A model generated the notes under the pieces. That model did not search any database, was not told the DNA's origin, and saw only the letters and a program-made list of their open reading frames with translations. A program made the position numbers and the translations under genes. A stretch of DNA of 38,500 nucleotides, taken from contig JBILCM010000018.1 of the NCBI GenBank assembly GCA_044353165.1, positions 1-38,500 of the forward strand. Direction: 5' to 3'. The DNA is from JBILCM01 sp044353165. GTDB taxonomy: Bacteria > Bacillota > Bacilli > Paenibacillales > YIM-B00363. Below are positions 24,138 through 33,319 of this stretch, piece after piece; the stretch's first letter is position 1; each line of letters starts with the position of its first letter.

Positions 24138-25628
24138 TCAACTCCTCTTGGCTTCTTGCCACCATTGTTCAAGCTCTATGATCGTAGTTTGGTCAAAAGT
24201 TTTGTCTCTTAAACGCAATTGTTGTTCAATATATTCGAAACGTCGGATGAATTTACGGTTTGTTCGGGCCAATGCTTCTTCCGGATCTAATTTTAAAAAG
24301 CGAGCCAAATTCACAACAGCAAACAACAAATCGCCCATCTCGTCAAGCAAAGGTTCGGACTGGTCCTCCCCTGGCACAACCAACCCACGTAATTCAGCTT
24401 CAAATTCATGAAGTTCTTCTCTGATTTTCGCAGATATTTGACTCGGTTCCGCCCAATCGAAACCAACCTTAGCCGCTTTCTTCTGTAAGGCAACGCTTCG
24501 CACCATGCTAGGTAACCCCGTGGGAACATCGGATAAGATGGACTGCGAGCTCACTAGACCCGCATCTTTCTTCTCTTGCGCCTTGATTTCTTGCCATGTT
24601 TGGAGCACATCCTCTACCCCGTTGACATGCAGCTGTGCGAATACGTGGGGATGCCGTCGGATGAGCTTCTCAGACAACCCGGCAATGACATCATGGATCG
24701 TGAATGCCCCTGATTCTTCTTCAATTTGTGCATGTAACATGATTTGTAATAAGACATCACCAAGTTCTTCCTGCATGGCGATCGGATCATCGTTATCAAT
24801 CGTCTCTAAAGCCTCGAAGGTTTCTTCCACAAAATATTTGCGAAGCGAACGGTGCGTCTGTTCCCGATCCCAAGGACAGCCCTGCGGACTGCGAAGATGA
24901 GCTACGATTTCATGAAGTTTGTCCAAGGACCGATAATGGATATCTTCTCGTTCCGTCCGCCTTACGTAAATCAAGGATAGATTCCCGTAACCTTCGATGC
25001 GATCCAACGCATACAATGGCACTTGCATCACCTGCTCGCTGCCTGGAACACCAAGCGCGTGGCCAATTGTCACTTCGTAGTCATCAGGATATTTCTCCAT
25101 CAATGTTAGCTTGACATCCGAAGCAACAGATGTGTCATAGACTTGTGTGATCACAATATGATGATGGGGTTGGATTTGATGCGCATGCAACGCTGTAGCG
25201 TCCAGAAGTTGGAATCCTTCAACGGGGTCGAAGCCAAGTACCATAAACGCACGATCGAGAAAACTCTCACTGCCAATGATATGTAATGCAATACTTTCTT
25301 CAGGACAACGGGCGCGCAACATGGCTACGGTCTGTTCCGCAACGGATGGGTGTCCGGGGACAGCATAGACGATATCATCTCCCTCACGGGCTTCTTCCAA
25401 TAAGGACTCCACAACGGCATGATAGACGTCTTGGAACGAAGTATAGGTCATATAGAATGAATCGAATGAACGCCAATGCAATCCTTGCTCCCTCAGCCAA
25501 TCGACAGTCGGATGTTGTTCCGTTCGAAGCATGATCCGCTTGGCTTGGCGAAGCTCGTCCCACGCCCCAAGTGTAATTCCGTCTCGATTCCCAGAACCAA
25601 GACCCACAACTTTAATGCAACCTGCCAA
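24138..25628 (-). CDS. mazG: Tetrapyrrole methylase-like/MazG nucleotide pyrophosphohydrolase fusion
   Basis: The 496-residue two-domain protein corresponds to YabN. Residues 1-220 resemble SAM-dependent tetrapyrrole methylases (VVGLGSGNRDGITLGAWDEL, YAVPGHPSVAEQTV). Residues 240-496 are MazG, with CPWDREQTHRSLRKYFVEE, the metal-binding EELGDVLLQIMLHAQ, and a second LLDEMGDLLFAVVNLARFL repeat. It hydrolyses non-canonical NTPs; the role of the methylase-like part is unclear. I chose TTG 25628, nine bases after AAGGAG; the TTG at 25637 abuts it. No spoVB lies between spoVT and this gene. Confidence 0.94.
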   Translation of the reverse strand: MAGCIKVVGLGSGNRDGITLGAWDELRQAKRIMLRTEQHPTVDWLREQGLHWRSFDSFYMTYTSFQDVYHAVVESLLEEAREGDDIVYAVPGHPSVAEQTVAMLRARCPEESIALHIIGSESFLDRAFMVLGFDPVEGFQLLDATALHAHQIQPHHHIVITQVYDTSVASDVKLTLMEKYPDDYEVTIGHALGVPGSEQVMQVPLYALDRIEGYGNLSLIYVRRTEREDIHYRSLDKLHEIVAHLRSPQGCPWDREQTHRSLRKYFVEETFEALETIDNDDPIAMQEELGDVLLQIMLHAQIEEESGAFTIHDVIAGLSEKLIRRHPHVFAQLHVNGVEDVLQTWQEIKAQEKKDAGLVSSQSILSDVPTGLPSMVRSVALQKKAAKVGFDWAEPSQISAKIREELHEFEAELRGLVVPGEDQSEPLLDEMGDLLFAVVNLARFLKLDPEEALARTNRKFIRRFEYIEQQLRLRDKTFDQTTIIELEQWWQEAKRS

Positions 25629-25660
25629 TGAGAACAACTCCTTTCATCCATCTAAACACA

Positions 25661-25713
25661 ATAAAAAAGCTTCCGCAACCCACATCAAATGATCAGCAGG
25701 TCGCGAAAGCTTC
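25661..25713 (-). terminator. Rho-independent terminator after spoVT
   Basis: AAGCTT with an extended CGC-ACC arm (25667-25680) pairs with the matching arm at 25699-25712. TTTTTTATTG follows on the minus strand. It lies 27 bases past the spoVT stop. Confidence 0.85.
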
Positions 25714-25739
25714 TCAGCGATATCGCCGTATAATAGCGC

Positions 25740-26282
25740 TCACTGTTCCATCTGTTTGGCAAGAAATCCAGACGCAGTCTCCGCCATCTTCACTTCCATC
25801 TGTCCCATCTTGTTGCCTTCTTGCTTTGTAAGCAAGATCACCGCGCCAATCGGGTCTCCACTGGCAACGATCGGCGCACACACATAAGAAACATACGTCT
25901 CCGGCATTTCCTTGCATATTTCATATTCGCCCGTGTTCGATTCAAATGCCGTTTTTCGATTTTCCATGCTGCTTTCCACAACAGAACCAATGTGTTTCTC
26001 TAAATAATCTTTTTTTGAAGCACCTGACACAGCAATGATGTTGTCTCGATCCGATATCATGGTAATGTGACCTGTGCTTTCACTCAGTGATTCCGCATAT
26101 TCCTTCGCGAAATCACCAAGCTCGCCAATCGGTGAATATTTTTTTAAGATCACTTCGCCATCACGATCGACAAAAATTTCTAAAGGATCGCCTTCCCGAA
26201 TCCGTAACGTTCGGCGAATTTCTTTGGGGATCACGACCCTGCCGAGATCATCAATTCTGCGAACAATACCTGTTGCTTTCAT
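25740..26282 (-). CDS. spoVT: Stage V sporulation protein T (AbrB-type regulator)
   Basis: Transcription factor tuning sigma-G-dependent genes in the forespore. The 180-residue protein has an N-terminal AbrB-type swapped-hairpin DNA-binding domain at residues 1-50 (ATGIVRRIDDLGRVVIPKEI, RIREGDPLEIFVD). A GAF-like domain covers about 55-180 (VSYVCAPIVASGDPIGAVILL). Length and sequence match SpoVT rather than the shorter AbrB or Abh. GAGGG precedes ATG 26282 by nine bases. It has a sigma-G-type promoter and a terminator, so it is a single-gene unit. Confidence 0.96.
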   Translation of the reverse strand: MKATGIVRRIDDLGRVVIPKEIRRTLRIREGDPLEIFVDRDGEVILKKYSPIGELGDFAKEYAESLSESTGHITMISDRDNIIAVSGASKKDYLEKHIGSVVESSMENRKTAFESNTGEYEICKEMPETYVSYVCAPIVASGDPIGAVILLTKQEGNKMGQMEVKMAETASGFLAKQMEQ

Positions 26283-26368
26283 GCGGAGTGCCCTCGCTTT
26301 CTAGAAGTATTAATCCATTGTTGGTTTGCTTGATCGAGGGGGATGGAATCAAGTCTGATATTCGACAT

Positions 26369-26398
26369 TAGTATTCGTCGCTAACGATTCACTTATGC
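26369..26398 (-). promoter_or_regulatory. Sigma-G-type promoter of spoVT
   Basis: GCATA (26394-26398) lies 18 bases from AATACTA (26369-26375) on the minus strand. This matches the sigma-G pattern GHATR-N18-CATNHTA except for the first base of the -10. The leader is about 80 bases. B. subtilis spoVT is sigma-G-dependent. Confidence 0.6.
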
Positions 26399-26405
26399 AC
26401 CAAAT

Positions 26406-29400
26406 TTAGATCACCCTTACTTCGCGAAAACCAGAGTCACTCAACACTTCTCCATATTGTTGCAGAAAGCTTTCCAGCGCCTGCAAGGACTGTTCCGTGG
26501 AAATTTTTTTGCATTGCATCGCAATGACGATCTGCGCCCCAGGTATGACTCGCAGCTTATGTTCGAATCGATTGCTCAGGGCAAATAATTTTTGTCCGTC
26601 AATCCGGGCATTCTGTTCAGGGTTCATGGTAATAATGAGATCATCATTTTTCGACGCAATCGTCTGAATCCCGTATGTTGCACCGTATACCTTCAACCTC
26701 GCGACAGTGAGCAATGTCAACACAGGTTTTGGAGGATCTCCAAATCGGTCGATCAATTCGTCAAGCAGATCCCTCTGTGCATCGAACGTCTGAATGGCAG
26801 CCACTTTCTTATAGATTTCAATTTTTTGTTCACTGTCTGCAATATACTCGCTGGGCAGATATCCATCCACTGTTAGCTCAAACTGAGTGGAAACCGCTTT
26901 GACTACTCGTTGTTCTGCCTCACCGTGCAACTCCTGCTTGCGCAATTCAATTTCTTCAGCAAGCATTTGGGAATATAAGTCAAATCCGACCGATGCAATA
27001 AATCCATGTTGCTCACCGCCAAGCAGGTTGCCCGCGCCGCGAATTGCTAGATCCCGCATCGCAATCTTGAACCCAGAGCCCAACTCGGTAAATTCCTTGA
27101 TCGCCTGTAGCCGCTTCTCCGCAATTTCGTTCAATATCTTATCGCGCTGATACGTAAAATACGCATATGCAATGCGATTGGAACGGCCAACGCGTCCTCG
27201 CATTTGATAAAGCTGAGAGAGCCCCATTTTGTCAGCATCATGTACGATGAGTGTATTCACATTCGGAATGTCTACTCCTGTTTCAATAATTGATGTGCTG
27301 ACCAGTACATCATACTCCCCTTCCAGGAAATCGAGAATGGTGCGCTCGAGTTCTTGTTCAGGCATTTGGCCGTGCGCGGCAACTACGCGAGCATCAGGCA
27401 CAAACGCACGTATCGCATCAGCCATCTGTTGAATCCCCTGCACGCGATTATACACGTAATAAACTTGACCATGGCGTGCCAATTCTCGTTCAATGGCATC
27501 TTTGATCATGACATGGTTATGTTCAACCACATACGTCTGAACGGGAAAACGGTTCTCCGGAGGCGTCTCAATAATCGATAAATCACGAACACCGAGCATA
27601 GACATATGCAAAGTGCGCGGGATGGGGGTTGCCGTTAACGTGAGGACATCCACATTCGTTTTTAATTTTTTCAACTTTTCTTTATGGGACACGCCAAAAC
27701 GTTGCTCTTCATCAATAATCAATAAACCCAGATCTTTAAAGTTAACATCTGTAGAGAGGATGCGGTGCGTGCCAATCACGACATCCATCGTGCCGTTCTT
27801 AATCCCTTTGATCGTCTCGGCCTGTTCTTTCTTCGTCCGAAAACGACTTAGTACACCAATCTGAAAAGGGAATCCTCCACAACGTTCACGGAAAGTCTCA
27901 TAATGTTGTTGCGCCAAGATGGTCGTAGGCACAAGCACAGCCACTTGCTTCCCATCCATTGCTGCTTTGAATGCCGCACGGATGGCCACTTCTGTTTTGC
28001 CATAACCCACGTCCCCACAAAGTAACCGATCCATCGGGCGAGCGAGCTCCATGTCTTGTTTAATTTCATCAATGGCGCGAAGCTGATCGGCAGTTTCATC
28101 ATAAGGAAACATCGCTTCGAACTCTTGTTGATACGATGTGTCCTGACCGAAAGCATATCCTGCTGTTGCTTGTCTCAACGCATAGAGCTTAATCAACTCA
28201 TCGGCGATGTCCTTCACCGCGGAACGCGCTTTGCTTTTCGTCTTATTCCAATCCGCTCCGCCGAGCTTGTAAATCTTAGGTTCCTTGCCCTCATCGGCGC
28301 CGATGTATTTCTGCACCATATCGATCTGGGCGATGGGAACCGATAACTTGTCGCCTCCGGCGTAGAGAATGTGCATATAATCCTTGTGCACTCCGCCAAT
28401 TTCAATCGTGCCGATGCCGACGTATTTCCCTATGCCGTGGTTGATGTGCACGACATAATCGCCAGGTTTCAACTCGGTATAACTCTTGATTCGCTCTGCG
28501 TTCTCTAAACGCCGCTCAACCTTCCTCGCTTTGCGTTGCATCGAAGTGAACATTTCACCTTCTGTAATGACTACCAGGTGAATCGATGGAAGTTCGAACC
28601 CGCTTTGCAAGTTACCTTCTACCATCATCTGTTCTTCAATGCCGTAGTCTAACAATACACGGCGCATACGTTCGAGCCGTTCCTTGCCACCAGCAAGCAT
28701 CATGACTTTGGATTTTGTTCTGGTCCACCGCTCAATTTCCGACTTTAATACAGGCATTTGCCCATGAAATTGCTGCATCGATCTGCAGATCACATTCACG
28801 ATATTTTGTGGCTGGGTATTCGGTATTTGTCTTAGAAATAAGGAAAGATACAATGTTTGGTAGGGCTTATGAAAAAATAAAGAATCGTAACTTTTGGATA
28901 AAACCAAGGCCGGCAACGACTTTCCTTCTTGCAGTAGGTGAGTCATCCACTCTGCCTCATCACGATCTAGCTGTTTTGCAGATTCCAACAAACGGTTCGG
29001 TTCATCTACAATAAACAACGCACGTCCCGATATGTAATCGAGAAGTGTCTGTCGCTCCGGGTACAGCAAAGAGACATATTTATAAATCGCGGGAAATGAG
29101 GTCCCTTCTCGCAGTTTTACAAGCTCTGACCCTATTTGATCACGTAGCTTCTCTTTTAATATGCGGTCGGTCAATTTCTCTAATTGTGTCTCCAACAAAC
29201 TGGCAGCGTGTGATGCAGCATTAGCGAATCGTTGGGTATCAGCGAACAATTCTTTGCAAGGCAGTATCACAATCCGAGCTTGCTTTTCTTTCGACCTTTG
29301 GTCGAGCGGATCAAACAGCCGGATGGAGTCGATCTCATCGTCAAACCACTCGATGCGTATGGCCCATTGTTGGTGATCGATTGAAATGGGGGCCACATCG

Positions 29401-29942
29401 ACAATTCCGCCCCGAACGCTGTATTCTCCCTGTTTTTCAACACGTTCCACGCGTTCATACCCTAGCATCGTGAGTCGCTCTATACAGTCGTCAATTCGAA
29501 TGACATCGCCGATCGCCAAGGTGAAAGCTGCTTGTGCGAATGTTCGGGGCGGAACCATCATGCGTCGTAAACCCGCGAATGGCACAACCAGAACGCCGTC
29601 ATGACCACGGGCAAGCTGATGCAACGCAGTCATCCTTTGCGAGACCAACTCTGTATTGGAGACCGTTGTTTCCATGGCGAACGATTCATGTGCAGGATAG
29701 GTTAAGAGCGTGTCCTCCGGCAGACACGCTTGCAAATCATCGATCCATTTTTGCGCCGAAAACATATTGTGGGTCATCACGACAATCGGTCGCTGCAATT
29801 GCGCATGGAGCGCGGCTACCAATAAGCTTCGTGCAGATCCTGTCAATCCCGAGATGAGTTGTTCCTTCATCCCGGTTTCAACGCCTTTCATAACCGAGCA
29901 TATGTCGGGGTCCGTTGCCAATACTTCCAATAAGTTTTTCAT
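26406..29942 (-). CDS. mfd: Transcription-repair coupling factor Mfd
   Basis: DNA translocase that removes RNA polymerase stalled at lesions and recruits UvrA. The 1178-residue protein has an N-terminal UvrB-like region, the RNA-polymerase-interaction domain (GDYVVHINHGIGKYVG near residue 500), a RecG-like helicase core with Walker A GDVGYGKTEVA (about 640-650) and DEEQRFGV (near 743), the QMRGRVGRS motif VI, and a C-terminal TRCF domain. ATG 29942 has GAGGTGA about 14 bases upstream, a loose spacing. A terminator separates it from fin. No clear terminator follows it before spoVT. Confidence 0.98.
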   Translation of the reverse strand: MKNLLEVLATDPDICSVMKGVETGMKEQLISGLTGSARSLLVAALHAQLQRPIVVMTHNMFSAQKWIDDLQACLPEDTLLTYPAHESFAMETTVSNTELVSQRMTALHQLARGHDGVLVVPFAGLRRMMVPPRTFAQAAFTLAIGDVIRIDDCIERLTMLGYERVERVEKQGEYSVRGGIVDVAPISIDHQQWAIRIEWFDDEIDSIRLFDPLDQRSKEKQARIVILPCKELFADTQRFANAASHAASLLETQLEKLTDRILKEKLRDQIGSELVKLREGTSFPAIYKYVSLLYPERQTLLDYISGRALFIVDEPNRLLESAKQLDRDEAEWMTHLLQEGKSLPALVLSKSYDSLFFHKPYQTLYLSLFLRQIPNTQPQNIVNVICRSMQQFHGQMPVLKSEIERWTRTKSKVMMLAGGKERLERMRRVLLDYGIEEQMMVEGNLQSGFELPSIHLVVITEGEMFTSMQRKARKVERRLENAERIKSYTELKPGDYVVHINHGIGKYVGIGTIEIGGVHKDYMHILYAGGDKLSVPIAQIDMVQKYIGADEGKEPKIYKLGGADWNKTKSKARSAVKDIADELIKLYALRQATAGYAFGQDTSYQQEFEAMFPYDETADQLRAIDEIKQDMELARPMDRLLCGDVGYGKTEVAIRAAFKAAMDGKQVAVLVPTTILAQQHYETFRERCGGFPFQIGVLSRFRTKKEQAETIKGIKNGTMDVVIGTHRILSTDVNFKDLGLLIIDEEQRFGVSHKEKLKKLKTNVDVLTLTATPIPRTLHMSMLGVRDLSIIETPPENRFPVQTYVVEHNHVMIKDAIERELARHGQVYYVYNRVQGIQQMADAIRAFVPDARVVAAHGQMPEQELERTILDFLEGEYDVLVSTSIIETGVDIPNVNTLIVHDADKMGLSQLYQMRGRVGRSNRIAYAYFTYQRDKILNEIAEKRLQAIKEFTELGSGFKIAMRDLAIRGAGNLLGGEQHGFIASVGFDLYSQMLAEEIELRKQELHGEAEQRVVKAVSTQFELTVDGYLPSEYIADSEQKIEIYKKVAAIQTFDAQRDLLDELIDRFGDPPKPVLTLLTVARLKVYGATYGIQTIASKNDDLIITMNPEQNARIDGQKLFALSNRFEHKLRVIPGAQIVIAMQCKKISTEQSLQALESFLQQYGEVLSDSGFREVRVI

Positions 29943-29972
29943 ATCGCGCGAAAATTCACCTCGTTATCTAAA

Positions 29973-30006
29973 AGCAAAACAAGCCTTGGCTCACAAGCCG
30001 AGGCTA
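29973..30006 (-). terminator. Terminator after fin
   Basis: AGCCT-GGCT pairs with AGCC-AGGCT (29982-30005, one mismatch, 4-base loop), followed by TTGTTTTGCTTTT on the minus strand. It lies about 30 bases past the fin stop. Confidence 0.7.
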
Positions 30007-30036
30007 ATACATCTATGCGTTCCAAGCGGTTTCGTC

Positions 30037-30267
30037 CTATTGGAGAGGGCTTGGCACCAATACCAACTCCGGGTGAGATAATAGGGCTTCACCGCAAAAT
30101 TCACAAACAACCTTAACAATCACATCACCGTTGTGATCATAGGTAATTATATCCCTGCGCTCCTCAGGGGTCAAGAAATGAAATCCCAGGTGAAGCTCAC
30201 TGATATGATCATCTTTGATTTCACCCAAGCGCATTTGGCAATGTCGGCAACTGTACTTGATAGACAT
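30037..30267 (-). CDS. fin: Anti-sigma-F factor Fin
   Basis: The 76-residue zinc-ribbon-like protein has two CxxC pairs (CRHC near residue 7, CEFC near 59). It matches B. subtilis Fin (YabK) in length, in the N-terminus MSIKYSCRHC and in its place between pth and mfd. Fin binds sigma-F and helps the switch from sigma-F to sigma-G in the forespore. An open frame extends 21 codons upstream, but ATG 30267 has GGGAGGG at good spacing. A sigma-F-type promoter overlaps the end of pth, which supports the identification. Confidence 0.93.
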   Translation of the reverse strand: MSIKYSCRHCQMRLGEIKDDHISELHLGFHFLTPEERRDIITYDHNGDVIVKVVCEFCGEALLSHPELVLVPSPLQ

Positions 30268-30297
30268 TCGTTTCCCTCCCGTGACGCAATATACGTC

Positions 30298-30328
30298 TAG
30301 TATCGCCACGGGATCGTTCTTTTCATTC
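30298..30328 (-). promoter_or_regulatory. Sigma-F-type promoter of fin
   Basis: GAATG (30324-30328) lies 16 bases from GGCGATACTA (30298-30307) on the minus strand. Every defined position fits the sigma-F pattern GHATR-N16-GGHNANRHTR. The -35 overlaps the pth stop codon. Confidence 0.75.
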
Positions 30329-30890
30329 AAGATCCGTTAAACTTCGCCATTGTTTTCTCATAAGGGTGTACAAGTGCATATTGCAGCGCCTCAACGGTTT
30401 TCTGCACCGCCGTCTCAACGTCATCCGTCTCGTCCTTGCGAAAGGTCGACAGGACATAGTTTACAATTTCTGTTCCCGGAGCCGGTCGTGAAATTCCCAT
30501 GCGGATTCGATTGAATTGTTCAGTGCCCATATGCGAAATAATGGATCGAACGCCATTATGGCCGCCTGAGCTGCCCTTCGTTCGCAAACGTATTGTACCC
30601 AATGGGGTGTCCATATCATCATAAACAACGATAAGATCATCCCGATCGCACTTGTAAAAATCCTGAAAAGCCCGCACACATTCGCCTGACAAATTCATGT
30701 AAGTCATCGGTTTGATCAGCACGACCTTCACTCCATCGACTCTTCCCTCACCGATCAACCCTTTGCATTTGGTTTGTGACACATCAATACCCCATTGTTT
30801 GGCTAGAGTGTCAATGGCCATCCAACCAATATTGTGACGCGTCTGTGCGTATTCTTTCCCCGGATTCCCCAAGCCTACAATCCATTTCAT
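30327..30890 (-). CDS. pth: Peptidyl-tRNA hydrolase
   Basis: Cleaves peptidyl-tRNA that drops off the ribosome; the B. subtilis gene is spoVC. The 187-residue protein starts with KWIVGLGNPGKEYAQTRHNIGW, which holds the catalytic histidine. It has KPMTYMNLSGE, VVYDDMDTPLGTIRLR and GGHNGVRSI. Three ATGs occur in a row (30896, 30893, 30890); I prefer the third because GAGGG is nine bases upstream. The first overlaps the prs stop. The ribosomal-protein-L25-like gene ctc, which lies between prs and pth in B. subtilis, is missing. Confidence 0.96.
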   Translation of the reverse strand: MKWIVGLGNPGKEYAQTRHNIGWMAIDTLAKQWGIDVSQTKCKGLIGEGRVDGVKVVLIKPMTYMNLSGECVRAFQDFYKCDRDDLIVVYDDMDTPLGTIRLRTKGSSGGHNGVRSIISHMGTEQFNRIRMGISRPAPGTEIVNYVLSTFRKDETDDVETAVQKTVEALQYALVHPYEKTMAKFNGS

Positions 30891-30895
30891 CATCA

Positions 30896-31846
30896 TTAAC
30901 CCTCGAATAATTTGCTTATGGATAATTCCTCATGCACTCGTATGATCGCCTCGCCTATGAGTGGAGCAACCGATAATGTTATAATTTTGGAGCAAGGCGC
31001 CGGATGTGTGATCGGTATCGTATTGGTTACCACAACCTCACGAATCGGCGATTCCTCAAGACGCTGCATCGCGGGACCCGAAAGAACGGGATGAGTGCAG
31101 CAAGTATACACATCTTTAACGCCTGCTTTGACTAATGCATTCGCACCCAATACCATGGTTCCCGCGGTATCGATAATGTCATCAATAATGATGGCTGTGC
31201 GACCTTTCACCTCACCAATGATATTCATAACTTCCGCCACATTGGGTTCAGGGCGACGTTTGTCAATAATTGCCATTGGCGCATTCAAGAAGTCGGCAAG
31301 CTTGCGCGCACGCACGACACCGCCGTGGTCCGGTGAAACTACAACGATGTCATCCAACGCTTTTTCTTTAAAATACGCTCCTAAAATCGGTACACCCAAC
31401 AGATGATCTACCGGTATATCAAAGAAGCCTTGGATTTGCGTCGCATGTAAATCCATGGCAATCACTCGATGCGCACCTGCTGTTTCAATCAGATTCGCTA
31501 CTAATTTTGCGGTGATGGGATCACGGGAACGCGCCTTGCGATCCTGTCGCGCATACCCGTAATAAGGAATAACAACATTGATGCTTTTTGCAGAAGCGCG
31601 CTTGAGCGCATCCACCATCACAAGCAATTCCATTAAATGATCGTTCACAGGTGCACATGTCGATTGAATCACATAGACGTCACAACCGCGGACACTTTCG
31701 TCAATCCGAATTTGGATTTCCCCATCGCTGAATCGCTCCGTTTGTGATTTGCCGATGTGGATGCCAATATAATCTGTGATTTCCTCAGCTAGCTTCACGT
31801 TCGAGTTGCAAGTAAACACCTTTAGCTTCGAATCCCGATAAGGCAT
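30896..31846 (-). CDS. prs: Ribose-phosphate pyrophosphokinase
   Basis: Makes PRPP from ribose 5-phosphate and ATP, feeding purR signalling, hpt and nadC in this same region. The 316-residue protein is standard for the class. Motifs include KVFTCNSNVKLAEEI, RQDRKARSRDPITAKLVANL, the metal and ribose-5-phosphate segment VVSPDHGGVVRARKLA, and the PRPP loop AIIIDDIIDTAGT. A TTG five codons upstream lies in the GGAGG itself, so ATG 31846 is the start. It follows glmU by 46 bases. Confidence 0.97.
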   Translation of the reverse strand: MPYRDSKLKVFTCNSNVKLAEEITDYIGIHIGKSQTERFSDGEIQIRIDESVRGCDVYVIQSTCAPVNDHLMELLVMVDALKRASAKSINVVIPYYGYARQDRKARSRDPITAKLVANLIETAGAHRVIAMDLHATQIQGFFDIPVDHLLGVPILGAYFKEKALDDIVVVSPDHGGVVRARKLADFLNAPMAIIDKRRPEPNVAEVMNIIGEVKGRTAIIIDDIIDTAGTMVLGANALVKAGVKDVYTCCTHPVLSGPAMQRLEESPIREVVVTNTIPITHPAPCSKIITLSVAPLIGEAIIRVHEELSISKLFEG

Positions 31847-31892
31847 GAATGATTCCTCCAAAAGCTCTGCTTAAAATAGAAATGATTGTTGT

Positions 31893-33290
31893 CTATGCTT
31901 TCGTTTCTTTCGACACTTTCAACCGCGCTTTTAACATTCTAGCATAACCCGGCTTATTCGTCTGACGTTCTCTTGCAATTGCCAAATCATCTGCAGGAAC
32001 ATCTTTCGTGATCGTCGATCCAGCAACCACATAAGCGCCTTTCCCCACGCGGATTGGCGCAATTAAATTCACATTGCTGCCAATAAAAGCGCCATCCTCT
32101 ATGACCGTCTCCTGCTTAGAAAACCCATCATAATTGACCGTGATCGCACCACAACCCACATTCACATCGTTGCCGATTTGGGCATCACCCACATAAGCGA
32201 GATGCGACACTTTCGAACCATGACCCAGTATAGAATTTTTAATTTCGACAAAATCGCCGACTTTCACCTCATCGCCTAGGCGTGCTCCAGGTCGTAAATG
32301 AGCGAATGGGCCTACAACCGTACTCTCTCCGATTTCAGCGCCACTCAAGACCGACTGCTTGATCATGGATCGGTTGGCGACGTTCGTATTCAATATATCG
32401 GCATTCGGGCCGATTTCACAGTCGCTGCCAATGTGCGTATCCCCTCGCAGGATCGTGCCGGGCCACAAGATCGTATCCGCACCCACGGTTACATCCGCTT
32501 CGATATACGTGTGAGCAGGGTCAATAATCGTCACCCCGTTCACCATATGCCGTTGATTAATACGTGCCCTCATGATGCGTTCAGCTTCCGCCAACGCTAC
32601 ACGATCGTTAACACCGAAGGCTTCATCAGGGTCATCGGTGCAATATCCCTGAACTTCCTTACCTTGTGCGCGCAAGATTCCAATGACATCCGTCAAATAA
32701 TACTCACCCTGCGCATTCTGGTTGGTGACCTGCTGCAACGCTTCGAACAACAAGCGGTTATCGAAGCAGTAAATGCCTGCATTGACTTCCTGGATGCCCA
32801 ATTCATCCGAATTGCAATCTTTCTGCTCTACAATCCGTTCAATTGTGCCTTTCGCAGATCGAACAATTCTCCCAAGGCCTGTTGGGTTATCGAACCGAGC
32901 CGTGAGCAATGTCACTGCCGCCTGGGTGTCTTGGTGCAATTGAATCAAGCGAGTAAGCGACATGGACGTAATTAAAGGCGTATCCCCGTAAACAACAAGC
33001 GTAATCCCCGTTTCCGCTCCCAGTAAGGGTTCTGCCATGCGAACTGCATGTCCTGTGCCGCACTGTTGCTGCTGCAACGCATACTCAGCACGCTCTCCCA
33101 GTACTTGCTTGACCAGGTCCGCACCGTGTCCAACGACAACGACTTTGCGATTTACACCTGCCTGATCAAGGACCCCGAGGACATGTTCCACCATCGATTT
33201 TCCGCATACAGGGTGCAGCACTTTATAACGACTTGATTTCATCCGTTTGCCAAGTCCAGCAGCCAACACAATGCCCATGATGTTAAACAC
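31893..33290 (-). CDS. glmU: Bifunctional GlcN-1-P acetyltransferase / GlcNAc-1-P uridylyltransferase
   Basis: Makes UDP-GlcNAc for peptidoglycan and teichoic acid synthesis. The 465-residue protein has an N-terminal nucleotidyltransferase domain (VLAAGLGKRMKSSRYKVLHP, then QQQCGTGHAV and VYGDTPL). A C-terminal left-handed beta-helix of hexapeptide repeats runs from about residue 250 (GADTILWPGTILRGDTHIGS, then HLAYVGDAQIG and VGCGAITVNYDG). The start is GTG 33290 with AGGAGG eight bases upstream; the ATG four codons later is badly spaced. The 5' leader contains an 8-bp inverted repeat. Confidence 0.97.
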   Translation of the reverse strand: MFNIMGIVLAAGLGKRMKSSRYKVLHPVCGKSMVEHVLGVLDQAGVNRKVVVVGHGADLVKQVLGERAEYALQQQQCGTGHAVRMAEPLLGAETGITLVVYGDTPLITSMSLTRLIQLHQDTQAAVTLLTARFDNPTGLGRIVRSAKGTIERIVEQKDCNSDELGIQEVNAGIYCFDNRLLFEALQQVTNQNAQGEYYLTDVIGILRAQGKEVQGYCTDDPDEAFGVNDRVALAEAERIMRARINQRHMVNGVTIIDPAHTYIEADVTVGADTILWPGTILRGDTHIGSDCEIGPNADILNTNVANRSMIKQSVLSGAEIGESTVVGPFAHLRPGARLGDEVKVGDFVEIKNSILGHGSKVSHLAYVGDAQIGNDVNVGCGAITVNYDGFSKQETVIEDGAFIGSNVNLIAPIRVGKGAYVVAGSTITKDVPADDLAIARERQTNKPGYARMLKARLKVSKETKA

Positions 33291-33319
33291 TTCTGACTCC
33301 TCCTTCCGGACATTCGCAC

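Noticed and set aside
24118..24140. TTTTTTAAAAAA tract after mazG as a terminator
   Set aside because: It is an AT-only palindrome without a GC stem, so it would make a poor intrinsic terminator.
32298..32975. 225-residue open frame on the plus strand opposite glmU
   Set aside because: It is antisense to the conserved glmU sequence, shows no recognisable domain and is explained by codon use on the other strand.
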